Counted from the stretch's first letter, positions 26,779-36,203 are shown. The stretch: DNA of 37,975 bases from Mesorhizobium sp. J18 (GCF_007829525.1 NZ_VLJP01000032.1:1-37975); one strand, 5' to 3'. Notes: generated from the letters alone by a model not told the origin. Numbers and translations: made by a program.

Positions 26779-27750
26779 ATGGTCAAGGCAATTCGCGTTC
26801 ACGAGGCAGGCGGTCCGGAGGTTCTGCGCTTCGAGGATTACGATCCTGGTGCTCCCGGCAAAGGCGAGGTGCTGGTCGAGCACAAGGCAGTCGGCCTGAA
26901 TTTCCTCGATGTCTATTTTCGCACCGGTCTCTATCCAGCACCATTGCCTCTCGTTCCGGGCAGCGAGGCAGCAGGCGTCGTGGTCGAAACAGGCGAGGGG
27001 GTGGATAGCCTGAAGCCAGGCGACCGCGTTGCCTATTGCCTGAGAACAGGTTCCTATTGCGAGCGGCGCGTCGTCCCTGCCGACAGACTGGTAAAGGTTC
27101 CCGATGGCATTACCGACGAACAGGCCGCAGCCATGATGCTCAAAGGCATGACGGCCTGGTATCTCCTGCATCGCACTTTCCAGGTTAAAAGCGGCCACAC
27201 GATCCTGTTCCATGCAGCCGCCGGCGGCGTCGGCCTCATTGCCGGCCAATGGGCGAAGCATATCGGTGCCAGAACGATCGGAACGGTCGGTTCGGGAGAG
27301 AAAGGCAAGCTCGCCAAGGCGCATGGCTATGATCATGTGATCAACTATCGCGACAATAATTTTGTCGATGAGGTCAAGAAGATCACCGACGGCGCGCTTT
27401 GCGAAGTGGTCTATGATTCGGTCGGCAAGGATACTTTTCCCGGCTCGCTGGACTGCCTGAAAAAGCGTGGCATGTTCGTCAGTTTCGGCCAGTCGTCCGG
27501 TCCTATGCCACCCGTCAATCTCGCCATCCTGTCGCAAAAGGGCTCGCTGTTCGCCACCAGACCGACACTGTTCGACTACATTGCCAAGCGCGAGGATCTG
27601 GAAGCCGCCTCCAGCGCGCTGTTCGACGTCGTCCGCTCGGGTGTCGTCGAGATCGTGGTCAACCAGAAATACGCCTTGAAGGATGCGGCCAAGGCCCATG
27701 CGGATCTGGAAGGTCGGCGCACCACCGGCACGACGGTGCTCATACCTTGA
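26779..27750 (+). CDS. qor: NADPH:quinone oxidoreductase, zinc-independent MDR family
   Basis: A 323-residue zeta-crystallin-type enzyme that reduces quinones with NADPH. VPGSEAAGVV near residue 60 and the Rossmann loop HAAAGGVGLIAGQWA near 150 mark the quinone-oxidoreductase branch, and the zinc ligands of alcohol dehydrogenase are absent. AAGGGA lies eleven bases before the ATG, inside the end of pcs, so it is cotranscribed with pcs. Phosphatidylcholine synthesis and a quinone reductase have no obvious joint role. Confidence 0.93.
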   Translation: MVKAIRVHEAGGPEVLRFEDYDPGAPGKGEVLVEHKAVGLNFLDVYFRTGLYPAPLPLVPGSEAAGVVVETGEGVDSLKPGDRVAYCLRTGSYCERRVVPADRLVKVPDGITDEQAAAMMLKGMTAWYLLHRTFQVKSGHTILFHAAAGGVGLIAGQWAKHIGARTIGTVGSGEKGKLAKAHGYDHVINYRDNNFVDEVKKITDGALCEVVYDSVGKDTFPGSLDCLKKRGMFVSFGQSSGPMPPVNLAILSQKGSLFATRPTLFDYIAKREDLEAASSALFDVVRSGVVEIVVNQKYALKDAAKAHADLEGRRTTGTTVLIP

Positions 27751-27758
27751 AGCTTTGC

Positions 27759-27795
27759 TGCGCCGGTTTTCTTGAAGCACTTTCAAGTCGGCGCA
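27759..27795. terminator. Long hairpin between qor and the ABC importer
   Basis: TGCGCCG at 27759-27765 pairs with CGGCGCA at 27789-27795, and an inner stem CTTGAA/TTCAAG (27771-27787) closes a five-base loop. It lies just after the qor stop. The T-tract is missing on the plus strand, so it may be a weak terminator or a leader element of the ABC operon. Confidence 0.45.
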
Positions 27796-27826
27796 CACCT
27801 TTCCGACATGGAAAACCGCGTCTACG

Positions 27827-29437
27827 ATGCAGTCGGGAACGAATAAAGATAACGGGGGAGTTGTGAAAACAACTCTGAACGCGGGAGATGAACCTCTCCT
27901 GGAAGTGCGCGGACTGACCAAGGTTTTCGGGACACTGAAAGCCTGCGATTCTATTGATCTGGCCATCGGCAAGGGCGAAATTCATGCATTGCTCGGCGAG
28001 AACGGTGCGGGCAAGTCCACTCTGGTCAAGATGCTGTTCGGGACGCTCGAGCCAGTCGCCGGTGAAATCCTCTGGAAAGGCGCGCCTGTTCGCATCGCCA
28101 GTCCCAGTGATGCCCGCCGGCTGGGCATCGGTATGGTTTTCCAGCACTTCTCCTTGTTCGATGCGCTGACGGCGGCCGAAAATATTGCCCTGTCGCTGGA
28201 GGAAAGGACCCCGATCGCCAGGATTGCTGAGAGGGCAAGGGAACTCTCGCGCTCTTACGGGCTGCCGCTCGACCCGTCCGCCCATGTCGGCGATCTTTCG
28301 GTGGGTGAGAGGCAACGTATCGAGATCATCCGCTGCCTCTTGCAGCATCCCGACCTGATCATTCTCGACGAACCGACCTCGGTGCTGACGCCGCAGGAGG
28401 CCGAAAAACTCTTCAAGACGCTGGAGACGCTGCGCGACGAAGGCAAATCGATTCTCTACATCTCCCACAGGCTGGAAGAAGTGAAGCGCCTGTGTGACCG
28501 TGCGACGGTACTGCGCCACGGCAGGGTCGTGGCCCATTGCGACCCGCGCAAGGAAACCGCGGCTTCACTTGCCCGCATGATGGTGGGTAGCGAGGTTCAC
28601 GCGGTCGTCCGTGCCGCGCCGCCAAAGGATGCCGACCATTCGCCTTTGCTGGAAGTCGCGGGGCTTTCCCGCGAACCATCCAACCCCTTCGCCATCCCGC
28701 TCAGGGATATCCATCTGACGGTTCACGCGGGAGAAGTGCTCGGCATTGCCGGTGTCGCAGGCAACGGGCAGGGCGAATTCTTCGAGGCCATTTCGGGCGA
28801 GGCCCTTCAGGACAAGGCCGGTATGGTGCGCATTCGCGGCAAGGATGCAGGCCGCCTCGACATTTCCGGCAGGCGTCTTCTGGGGGCGGCTTTCGTTCCG
28901 GAGGAGCGACTCGGTCACGGCGCCGCGCCGCGCATGAGGCTTTCCGAAAACCTGCTCCTGTCGCGGTTCCGCACCGATGCGAAATCCTATCTCACCCATA
29001 TCGGCATCATCCGCGAATCCACGATCTCCGCTGCCACGCGGCGGATCGTCAGTGATATGGACGTACGCAAGAGCTCCGAGGACCCGGAAGCCTCGGCCCT
29101 TTCCGGCGGGAATTTGCAGAAATTCATCATCGGCCGTGAGCTTGACCGCCAGCCAGCCGTCATGGTTGTCAACCAGCCGACCTGGGGCGTGGATGCGGGA
29201 GCGGCGGCGCATATCCGCCAGGCGCTGATCGACCTCGCAAGGGCCGGTTCGGCGGTTCTCGTCATCAGTCAGGACCTTGACGAATTGTTCGAGATTTCGG
29301 ACGCCATAGCAGTCATGCATGACGGGCGTCTTTCTGCGCCTGTGCCGGTAGGCGAAGCAACTTACGAGAAGATCGGGCTTCTGATGGGCGGGGCGGATGC
29401 CAGCACTCCGCCCACGGCCGCGATGGAGGCCGTGTGA
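27827..29437 (+). CDS. ABC importer ATPase, two-domain (BMP/nucleoside type)
   Basis: The ATPase of a nucleoside-type importer, 536 residues with two ABC domains as in the sugar/nucleoside (CUT2-like) class. The first domain has Walker A GENGAGKST, signature LSVGERQRI and Walker B ILDEPTSVL. The second is degenerate, as usual here: GVAGNGQG in place of Walker A, signature LSGGNLQKF and NQPTWGVD in place of Walker B. Domain homologues are YufO/NupO-like. The ATG at 27827 has no clear ribosome binding site; a GTG at 27863 has GGGGGAG just before it. The stop overlaps the first base of the next start (TGATG). Confidence 0.94.
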   Translation: MQSGTNKDNGGVVKTTLNAGDEPLLEVRGLTKVFGTLKACDSIDLAIGKGEIHALLGENGAGKSTLVKMLFGTLEPVAGEILWKGAPVRIASPSDARRLGIGMVFQHFSLFDALTAAENIALSLEERTPIARIAERARELSRSYGLPLDPSAHVGDLSVGERQRIEIIRCLLQHPDLIILDEPTSVLTPQEAEKLFKTLETLRDEGKSILYISHRLEEVKRLCDRATVLRHGRVVAHCDPRKETAASLARMMVGSEVHAVVRAAPPKDADHSPLLEVAGLSREPSNPFAIPLRDIHLTVHAGEVLGIAGVAGNGQGEFFEAISGEALQDKAGMVRIRGKDAGRLDISGRRLLGAAFVPEERLGHGAAPRMRLSENLLLSRFRTDAKSYLTHIGIIRESTISAATRRIVSDMDVRKSSEDPEASALSGGNLQKFIIGRELDRQPAVMVVNQPTWGVDAGAAAHIRQALIDLARAGSAVLVISQDLDELFEISDAIAVMHDGRLSAPVPVGEATYEKIGLLMGGADASTPPTAAMEAV

Positions 29438-30540
29438 TGCGGATCGAACTCGTCAAGCGGCCGCAGCACTCCGCGCTGTTCAGCGCATTGTCGCCTTTCA
29501 TCGCGCTTGCCCTGACGCTGGTCGCCGGCGCGATCATGTTCGCGCTGCTTGGCAAGAACCCAGTGCAAGCCCTTTATTTATATTTCATAGATCCGCTGCG
29601 CGAGGTTTGGTCGCTGCACGAACTCGCCATCAAGGCAGCCCCGCTGATTCTGATCGGCGTCGGACTTTCCGTTTGCTTTCTTTCCAACAACTGGAATATC
29701 GGCGCCGAAGGCCAGTTCATTGTCGGGGCGATCATCGGCTCCATCCTGCCGGTGCTGTTTCCGGAATTTCAATCCTGGATCGTGCTGCCGATCATGCTTC
29801 TGCTCGGGATCGTCGGCGGTGCGGCATACGGCTCCATACCGGCCTTACTCAAGGTGCGGTTTAACACCAACGAGATCCTGACTAGCCTGATGCTGGTCTA
29901 TGTGGCCCAGTTGTTCCTCGACTGGCTGGTCCGCGGCCCCTGGCGCAATCCGGAAGGCTTCAACTTTCCGCAGACGCGGAGCTTTCACGAATTCGCGATA
30001 CTGCCGGAACTCCTGCCGGCTTCCGGCCGGGCCAATTGGGGCTTCGCCTTCGCTATCATTGCCGCCATTGTTCTCTGGTTCCTGCTTTCGAAAACGCTCA
30101 AGGGCTTCGAAATAAAGGTGCTCGGGCAAAGTCCGCGGGCAGGGCGGTTCGCCGGTTTTTCCAATGCGCGGATGGTTTTCTTCGCATTTCTGGTCTCGGG
30201 AGGACTTGCGGGGCTCGCTGGAATTTCGGAAGTTTCCGGCGCAATCGGTCATCTCCAGCCGTCCATTTCGCCAGGCTACGGCTTCACGGCGATCATCGTC
30301 GCCTTCCTCGGCAGGCTCAATCCGTTGGGTATCGTGGCGGCGGGCCTGGTGTTAGCGCTGTCATATCTTGGCGGTGAGGCGGCGCAGATTTCCCTCGGCG
30401 TGTCGGACAAGGTGGCGCGCGCCTTCCAGGGAATGCTGCTCTTCTTCGTGCTCGCCAGCGACACGCTGATCCATTACCGCATCCGTCTCGTCGGAAGACA
30501 GGCGGCCCCGGCGGCGGAGGCTCCGCATGGGAATGCTTGA
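29437..30540 (+). CDS. ABC importer permease 1 (BPD_transp_2)
   Basis: A 367-residue inner-membrane permease with about ten hydrophobic helices. NNWNIGAEGQFIVGAI near residue 86 and VSPGYGFTAIIVAFLGRLNP-like stretch (SISPGYGFTAIIVAFLGR, near 275) are family features. GGAGG lies ten bases before this ATG, which overlaps the ATPase stop codon. Its end overlaps the next permease by 14 bases. It forms the channel with permease 2. Confidence 0.95.
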   Translation: MRIELVKRPQHSALFSALSPFIALALTLVAGAIMFALLGKNPVQALYLYFIDPLREVWSLHELAIKAAPLILIGVGLSVCFLSNNWNIGAEGQFIVGAIIGSILPVLFPEFQSWIVLPIMLLLGIVGGAAYGSIPALLKVRFNTNEILTSLMLVYVAQLFLDWLVRGPWRNPEGFNFPQTRSFHEFAILPELLPASGRANWGFAFAIIAAIVLWFLLSKTLKGFEIKVLGQSPRAGRFAGFSNARMVFFAFLVSGGLAGLAGISEVSGAIGHLQPSISPGYGFTAIIVAFLGRLNPLGIVAAGLVLALSYLGGEAAQISLGVSDKVARAFQGMLLFFVLASDTLIHYRIRLVGRQAAPAAEAPHGNA

Positions 30541-31447
30541 ATCCATCCTCCTGACGATCGCCACGGCAGCGACGCCGCTCCTGATCGCTGCCATCGGCGA
30601 ATTGGTGGTCGAACGCTCCGGTGTGCTCAATCTCGGCGTCGAGGGCATGATGATCATGGGCGCAGTCACCGGTTTCGGGGTTGCACTGACAACCGGTTCT
30701 CCGTGGCTCGGAGTGTTTGCCGCCATTCTGGTTGGCGCGGTATTCTCCCTGCTGTTCGGCTTCTTGACCCTGACGCTTGTCACCAATCAGGTAGCGACGG
30801 GTCTCGCGCTGACGCTGCTCGGTCTCGGCATATCGGGCATGGCGGGCGAAGCCTTCGTCGGTCAACCGGGCCTGCGCCTTGCGCGCCTCGACATACCGGG
30901 CCTCTCCGATCTGCCGGTAGTCGGACGGCTGCTTTTCGGGCAGGATCCGATATTCTATATCTCCATAGCGTTGACTGCGGCTGTCGCCTATTTCCTGTTC
31001 CGAACGCGGGCCGGGCTTACGCTACGCTCGGTCGGAGACAATCACACTTCCGCCCATGCGCTCGGCATCAAGGTGATTGCCATTCGTTACATGGCGGTGA
31101 TGTTCGGTGGTGCCTGTGCGGGGCTGGCCGGAGCCTATCTGTCGCTGGTCTATACGCCGCAATGGGTGGAGAACATGACGGCCGGGCGCGGCTGGATTGC
31201 GCTGGCGCTGGTCGTGTTTGCCTCGTGGCGGCCATGGCGCGTGCTGGCGGGCGCGTATCTGTTCGGCGGCGTCTCGATCGGCCAGCTTCATGCTCAGGCC
31301 TTCGGCGTCGGCATTCCTTCTCAATTGCTTTCTTCGCTTCCCTATCTGGCGACTGTGGTCGTACTTGTAATAATCTCGCGAAACAGGCGATTGACGATGG
31401 TGAACACTCCGGCTTCTCTGGGGCGGCCGTTTGTTCCGGATCGCTGA
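30527..31447 (+). CDS. ABC importer permease 2 (BPD_transp_2)
   Basis: A 306-residue inner-membrane permease, partner of the previous one. The conserved [14 protein letters not shown] near residue 30 is the hallmark of the NupQ/YufQ type. ARLGRRRS-like loop is replaced by [18 protein letters not shown] near 166, the usual coupling region. GGAGG precedes the ATG. Four-gene order and overlaps show one operon. Confidence 0.95.
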   Translation: MGMLESILLTIATAATPLLIAAIGELVVERSGVLNLGVEGMMIMGAVTGFGVALTTGSPWLGVFAAILVGAVFSLLFGFLTLTLVTNQVATGLALTLLGLGISGMAGEAFVGQPGLRLARLDIPGLSDLPVVGRLLFGQDPIFYISIALTAAVAYFLFRTRAGLTLRSVGDNHTSAHALGIKVIAIRYMAVMFGGACAGLAGAYLSLVYTPQWVENMTAGRGWIALALVVFASWRPWRVLAGAYLFGGVSIGQLHAQAFGVGIPSQLLSSLPYLATVVVLVIISRNRRLTMVNTPASLGRPFVPDR

Positions 31448-31513
31448 TCTTCGGCGCTCGTCATGCCCCAAGAAAACTCAAAGACAAGGCAACTCAAGAT
31501 AAGGAAAAAGGGA

Positions 31514-32590
31514 ATGAAAAAAGCACTGGTGTCATTCGCCGCGGCAGCGGCGGTGCTTTCACTGGGCACAATGGGAGCCATGGCGCAGGACCCGACGAAG
31601 GTCTGCGCCATTTATGTCGGTCCGATTGGCGACTACGGGTATTCCTACCAGCACCACCAGGGCATGCTGGACGTGAAGGAGCATTTCGGCGACAAAGTCG
31701 AGATTTCCTATCTCGAGAATGTTGCAGAAGGTCCGGACGCGGAGCGCGCTCTTGAGCGGCTGGCGCGTTCAGGCTGCAAGATTGTTTTCGCCACGTCCTT
31801 CGGCTTCATGGACCCCACCAACAAGGTCGCGGCGCGCTTTCCCGATGTTAAGTTCGAGCATGCCACCGGCTACAAGCGCGAACATGAGAATGTTTCGACC
31901 TATAATTCGAAGTTCCATGAAGGCCGGTATGTTCAGGGTGTGATCGCCGGCAAGATGTCGGAGAAGGGGGTGGCAGGCTATATCGCTTCCTTCCCGATCC
32001 CCGAAGTCATCATGGGTATCAACGCCTTCATGCTCGGCGCACAGTCGGTCAATCCGGATTTCAAGGTGAAGATCGTCTGGGCGAACACCTGGATCGATCC
32101 GGCCAAGGAAGCTGACGCGGCGAAGGCTCTCATCGATCAGGGCGTCGATATCATCACCCAGCACACCGACTCGACCGCTCCGCTCCAGGTTGCGGCCGAG
32201 CGCGGCATCAAGGGCTTCGGCCAGGCTTCGGACATGATCAAATTCGCGCCCGAGACCCAGCTTACTTCAATCGTCGACGATTGGGGCCCGTATTACATAG
32301 AGCGCGTGCAGGCTGTCATCGACGGCTCCTGGAAGCAGTCGGACGTTTGGGGCGGCATGAAGGAGGGGCACGTCGTTATGGCTCCCTACACCAACATGCC
32401 CGATGACGTGAAGAAGCTTGCCGAGGAGACCGAGGCCAAGATCAAATCCGGCGAGTTCAATCCCTTCACCGGTCCGATCTCCAAGCAGGATGGCAGCGAA
32501 TGGCTCAAGGAAGGTGAAGTCGCCGAGGATTCGGAAGTCTTGCAGATGAACTTCTACATCAAGGGCATCGACGACAAGATCCCGAACTGA
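31514..32590 (+). CDS. BMP-family substrate-binding protein
   Basis: The periplasmic binding protein of the importer, 358 residues. A signal peptide ends at GAMA/QD; there is no lipobox cysteine, unlike Gram-positive BmpA, as expected for a free periplasmic protein. The Bmp domain is shown by VGPIGDYGYSYQHHQGM near residue 37, FATSFGFMDP and EGRYVQGVIAGKMS. Known relatives bind purine nucleosides, so this importer may supply nucleosides for salvage; the ligand is inferred. The upstream frame runs to 31463 but AAGGA before 31514 and the signal peptide fix this start. Confidence 0.95.
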   Translation: MKKALVSFAAAAAVLSLGTMGAMAQDPTKVCAIYVGPIGDYGYSYQHHQGMLDVKEHFGDKVEISYLENVAEGPDAERALERLARSGCKIVFATSFGFMDPTNKVAARFPDVKFEHATGYKREHENVSTYNSKFHEGRYVQGVIAGKMSEKGVAGYIASFPIPEVIMGINAFMLGAQSVNPDFKVKIVWANTWIDPAKEADAAKALIDQGVDIITQHTDSTAPLQVAAERGIKGFGQASDMIKFAPETQLTSIVDDWGPYYIERVQAVIDGSWKQSDVWGGMKEGHVVMAPYTNMPDDVKKLAEETEAKIKSGEFNPFTGPISKQDGSEWLKEGEVAEDSEVLQMNFYIKGIDDKIPN

Positions 32591-32616
32591 TCCCGCGGTT
32601 CATTCTTGAACCGAAG

Positions 32617-32645
32617 AGGGCGCCGACCGGCGCCCTTTTTGTTTT
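32617..32645 (+). terminator. Rho-independent terminator of the ABC importer operon
   Basis: AGGGCGCC-GACC-GGCGCCCT forms an 8-bp stem, followed by TTTTGTTTTT. It lies about 27 bases past the binding-protein stop. Confidence 0.95.
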
Positions 32646-32693
32646 TCGATGTAAGGCGATGTGATTGACCAGACTGAACTTCGCCGCCTGCTC

Positions 32694-32711
32694 CTGACAG
32701 TCTGATGTCAG
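32694..32711. promoter_or_regulatory. Inverted repeat upstream of the glutathione S-transferase gene
   Basis: CTGACA-GTCTGA-TGTCAG is a 6-6-6 inverted repeat about 50 bases before the start. It could be an operator or a leader hairpin. The arms share TGACA with the palindrome at 4804, which may be chance. Confidence 0.3.
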
Positions 32712-32759
32712 CAGAGGGATGCTACAAGGCTCACACGGATCAAGCTGGAGAACAGATCA

Positions 32760-33407
32760 ATGCTCAAATTCTATCATGCGCCCTGGTCACGCTCCTCCTC
32801 CGTGCTGTGGCTGCTGGAGGAACTCGGAGCCGAATACGAATTGCACGAGATCGACATCCGGGCGGAAGGAGGCGCACCCGAAAGCTATCGCAAGATTCAG
32901 CCAAACAAGAAGGTGCCAGCCATAGAGCATGACGGTGTCGTGATCACTGAGAGAGCCGCGATCACCATTTACCTGGCCGACGCGTTTCCCGAAGCCGGTC
33001 TTGCGCCTTCTGTCGACGATCCGATGCGCGGCCCTTATCTCACCTGGCTCGTCTATTGCGATTCTGTCTTCGACCCTTGCATCGCGGCGCGTGTCTGGGG
33101 ACTGGAATACAAAAGCAATGACTACTCCTTCGGCCTGTTCGAGGATCTTGTGGACAATGTCGAGCGGCGGTTGACCGAAAACGATTTCGCGGCGGGCAAC
33201 CGCTTCACGGCGGCGGATGTTCAGCTTGCCTCGGGCATCCACTACACGATGAACGTGCTCAAGGCGCTGCCGGAGCGGCCCGCATTCCAGAATTATCTGG
33301 CCCGCATCGCCGATCGCCCAGCCTACCAGCACAGCACGAAGAAGGATCAGGAAATGGCCATGGCCATACCCTTCTTCCAAAAACAGTTCGCTGACGGCGG
33401 AAGCTAA
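32760..33407 (+). CDS. Glutathione S-transferase family protein
   Basis: A 215-residue cytosolic GST. The N-terminal thioredoxin-like domain has YHAPWSRSSSVLWLLEE (residues 5-21), where a serine probably activates glutathione, and KVPAIEHDG, the cis-proline loop. TERAAITIYLAD near 63-74 is the usual glutathione-binding region, with Glu-Arg in place of the typical Glu-Ser. The C-terminal helical domain has ADVQLASG near 160. GGAGAA lies about ten bases before the ATG. The substrate is unknown. It converges with the EamA gene, seven bases away. Confidence 0.94.
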   Translation: MLKFYHAPWSRSSSVLWLLEELGAEYELHEIDIRAEGGAPESYRKIQPNKKVPAIEHDGVVITERAAITIYLADAFPEAGLAPSVDDPMRGPYLTWLVYCDSVFDPCIAARVWGLEYKSNDYSFGLFEDLVDNVERRLTENDFAAGNRFTAADVQLASGIHYTMNVLKALPERPAFQNYLARIADRPAYQHSTKKDQEMAMAIPFFQKQFADGGS

Positions 33408-33414
33408 AAGGGAA

Positions 33415-34332
33415 CTAGTCGGTCGGAATGCGTGCCGTGCCTGCCTTGCGCAGGTTGAGGAGGTTCCCCGACAGGATCAGCGCGGTACCGACAATCGTCC
33501 AGATGTCGAGGGTTTCGCTGTAGAGCAACCAACCTACGACAGCCGTGAGCGGCACACGCAGGAAATCCATCGGCACGACCATGGTAGCGTCGGCGTGAAC
33601 CAGGGCTCGCGCCATGCAGTAGTGCGAGAAGGTTCCGCAGAAGGCCACCAGGACGATCCAGGGCCATGTCCCGGCGTCCGGCCATTTCCAAACCATCGCA
33701 GCCGGAATGATGCCGAGAAGCGACTGCACAACAAGCATCCAGAAGACGATGACCGTGACATTGTCAGTCCGCGTCAAGGACTTCACCATGGTTGCGGAGA
33801 CAGCGAAGCCGACCGCGACGACGAGAGCGATGATCTGACCGGGATCGACCGTATCCAGGCCTGGCCGCACGATGATTCCGACACCGATAAGGCCGAGAAG
33901 GACGGCCGTAATCTTCCTGGCGTTCATGAGCTCGCCAAGAAACAGGACAGCCACGATGGCCGTCCAGATGGGCATGGTGAACTCGATGGCGACCACCTGG
34001 GCCAGCGGGATCAAGGTGATGGCGAGCAGCCAGCCGTATTGGGCGGCATAGTGCACGATATTCCGTCCGACATGCTGCAGCGGCCTTTCCGTGCGCATCG
34101 AAGCAAGGCCGCCATGCATCCTGACCAGCGGATAAAGCAGGAAGAAGCCGATGACGGATCGCATCAGCATTATCTGGAAGACGTCGAGATCGTACGTAGC
34201 CTCCCGACCGGCAACGGCCATCGTTATCATCAGAGTGAGCCATCCGGTCATCCACATGGCGGCTTTCGGCACGGAGGCTTTCGATGCCGTGTCGGAAGGT
34301 GAGGGCGTTGAGGATCTTGCCTGATTCAGCAT
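33415..34332 (-). CDS. EamA-family (DMT) transporter
   Basis: An inner-membrane carrier of 305 residues with ten predicted helices in two EamA repeats (about 30-155 and 165-295). EFTMPIWTAIVAVLFLGE and PMDFLRVPLTAVVGWLLYSE are the conserved end-of-repeat blocks. DMT transporters export metabolites or amino acids; this substrate is unknown. AAGG lies close before the ATG. It is divergent from the PAS-HWE kinase across 66 bases. Confidence 0.94.
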   Translation of the reverse strand: MLNQARSSTPSPSDTASKASVPKAAMWMTGWLTLMITMAVAGREATYDLDVFQIMLMRSVIGFFLLYPLVRMHGGLASMRTERPLQHVGRNIVHYAAQYGWLLAITLIPLAQVVAIEFTMPIWTAIVAVLFLGELMNARKITAVLLGLIGVGIIVRPGLDTVDPGQIIALVVAVGFAVSATMVKSLTRTDNVTVIVFWMLVVQSLLGIIPAAMVWKWPDAGTWPWIVLVAFCGTFSHYCMARALVHADATMVVPMDFLRVPLTAVVGWLLYSETLDIWTIVGTALILSGNLLNLRKAGTARIPTD

Positions 34333-34398
34333 GGGCCTTCTGGATAGCGTTTCGGTCCCCCGCTATGCAAACCTGAATGTTGTTGCTAATCTGCTTTC

Positions 34399-35463
34399 AT
34401 GAGCACAGTCGTAAGCATCGATCAGCCTGTGGGGCATGATTCCGATGCGTTGCTTGCCGCCATCGTCGATTCATCCTCGGATGCCATTGTCGGGAAGACC
34501 CTGAACAGCATCATCACAACCTGGAATCCGGCTGCCCAGCAGATGTTCGGTTACACGGCGGAGGAGGCGATTGGTCAATCGATCCTGATGCTGGTCCCTG
34601 AAAACCGGTATTCGGAAGAAACGGAAATCATCGAAAGGATACGACGCGGCGAGCGCGTAGAGACCTTCGAGACCATTCGCCGTCGGAAAGATGGCGTCCT
34701 CATACCCGTTTCCCTGACCATCTCGCCGATCAGGAACAGCAAGGGGGAAATCGTGGGTGCCTCCAAAATCGCCCGCGATATCAGCGCCACCAAGGAAAGC
34801 GAACGCCGGATAAGGCTGCTGATGCGGGAAGTGAACCACAGGGTCAAAAACCAGTTCGCCGTGATTCTGGCGATGATCAGGGAGTCCGGCAAGCGATCGG
34901 CCAGCGTGGAAGAATTCGAGGAACGCATACGCGATCGAATCATGGCGCTTTCGCGCTCCCACGACCTGTTGGTGAACGCGGAATGGTCCGGGGCAAGTCT
35001 GTTCGAACTCGTCCAGGAACAGTTGGTCCCATTCGGCCATGAAGCACAGATTGCCCTTTCCGGACCACTCCTCACGGTAAAGCCGAATGCCGTCCAGTGC
35101 CTTGGAATGGCATTCCATGAACTTGCAACGAATTCGGCAAAATACGGGGCGCTTTCGAGCGATGTGGGGCATGTCTCGGTCGCCTGGAAGATCGTGACCA
35201 ATGCCGAGGGCCAAAAGGAATTCTCGGTCTCCTGGGAAGAAACGTCGGTTCCCGTTGAAGCTGAGCGGACGAATGGCGCAAAGCACATAGGTTTCGGAAG
35301 CGTGGTGCTTCAAAGAGTTACCCCGGAGACGTTGAGCGGATCCGCTTCGACTGACCGGCGTCCCGGATATCTCCGCTGGACACTCAATGCACCGGTTTGC
35401 GAGGTCGTGCTCTCTTCCTTTGCGGAAGAGCATGAGCATGGCGTTGCCGAAATCAAAGATTAG
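34399..35463 (+). CDS. PAS domain sensor histidine kinase, HWE family
   Basis: A 354-residue soluble sensor kinase. Residues 15-130 are one PAS domain (ITTWNPAAQQMFGYTAEEAIG). The phospho-accepting histidine is His147 in EVNHRVKNQFAVI. The kinase core belongs to the HWE group: HELATNSAKYGAL near 238-250 is the N box and VSWEE near 278 carries the W-x-E mark. HWE kinases are common in alphaproteobacteria and often feed the general stress response or light sensing; without a conserved cysteine in the PAS domain I cannot call a LOV flavin site. No response regulator is adjacent, so it is an orphan kinase. No clear ribosome binding site precedes the ATG. Confidence 0.94.
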   Translation: MSTVVSIDQPVGHDSDALLAAIVDSSSDAIVGKTLNSIITTWNPAAQQMFGYTAEEAIGQSILMLVPENRYSEETEIIERIRRGERVETFETIRRRKDGVLIPVSLTISPIRNSKGEIVGASKIARDISATKESERRIRLLMREVNHRVKNQFAVILAMIRESGKRSASVEEFEERIRDRIMALSRSHDLLVNAEWSGASLFELVQEQLVPFGHEAQIALSGPLLTVKPNAVQCLGMAFHELATNSAKYGALSSDVGHVSVAWKIVTNAEGQKEFSVSWEETSVPVEAERTNGAKHIGFGSVVLQRVTPETLSGSASTDRRPGYLRWTLNAPVCEVVLSSFAEEHEHGVAEIKD

Positions 35464-35504
35464 GCCCCCGCAAAGTCCGTCCCGAGAGGGTACGGGGCTG
35501 AAAC

Positions 35505-36203
35505 CTATCTTACGACAATCGGGGAACCAACGCTGACGCGGTCGTAAAGATCGATGATGTCCTGATTGATCAGACGGACACAGCCCGACGACATCGATTG
35601 TCCGATCGTCCACCATTCAGGCGAGCCGTGAACGCGATAAAGCGTGTCCTGACCGTCCTTGAAGATATACAGGGCCCTGGCGCCCAGAGGATTGTCCGGA
35701 CCGCCTGGCTGCCCATTCGCAAATTTTACCAGTTCCGGCCGCCGCCCGATCATTTCAGCGGGCGGTGTCCATGTCGGCCATTTTTTCTTGTACTGGATAA
35801 CTGCTCTGCCGGACCATTCAAAGCCGGCTTTGCCGATCCCGACACCGTATCGGATGGCATCGCCTCCGGGTTGGACAAGATAAAGCAGGTGTTCCTTGGT
35901 CTCCACGACCAGTGTTCCAGGAGCCTCGCCTGTGGTATTGGGCACGATCTGGCGCCGGTATTTGGCTGGCATCTTTTCATAGGGTATCGCGGGAAGGGAG
36001 TAGGACCCTTCTGTAACGGCCGCATACATTTTTTCAGGGTTGGTGACATTCGGATCGATACTGATCGCAGGCCGGATTGTTCCGGTCGACGTATAGTCCA
36101 GTCCCATGCCCGCGCCGAGTTGGGACACCTGAGTGCAGCCAGACGCAATGGGCAAGCCAGCCAAGCCCAGCAAAAGGCTGCGGCGATTCAAACCTGCTGT
36201 CAT
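35505..36203 (-). CDS. L,D-transpeptidase (YkuD family), putative lipoprotein
   Basis: A 232-residue periplasmic enzyme that makes 3-3 peptidoglycan cross-links or anchors proteins to the wall. A Tat/Sec-like start (NRRSLLLGLAGLP) leads to the lipobox IASGC at Cys23. The YkuD domain covers about residues 95-232. The catalytic motif is at residues 192-208: HGSPEWWTI then SSGCVR, with Cys208 as nucleophile; the usual histidine of SHGC is serine. The ribosome binding site is weak. It converges with the kinase gene, with a GCCCC/GGGGC pair at 35464-35498 between them. Confidence 0.94.
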   Translation of the reverse strand: MTAGLNRRSLLLGLAGLPIASGCTQVSQLGAGMGLDYTSTGTIRPAISIDPNVTNPEKMYAAVTEGSYSLPAIPYEKMPAKYRRQIVPNTTGEAPGTLVVETKEHLLYLVQPGGDAIRYGVGIGKAGFEWSGRAVIQYKKKWPTWTPPAEMIGRRPELVKFANGQPGGPDNPLGARALYIFKDGQDTLYRVHGSPEWWTIGQSMSSGCVRLINQDIIDLYDRVSVGSPIVVR

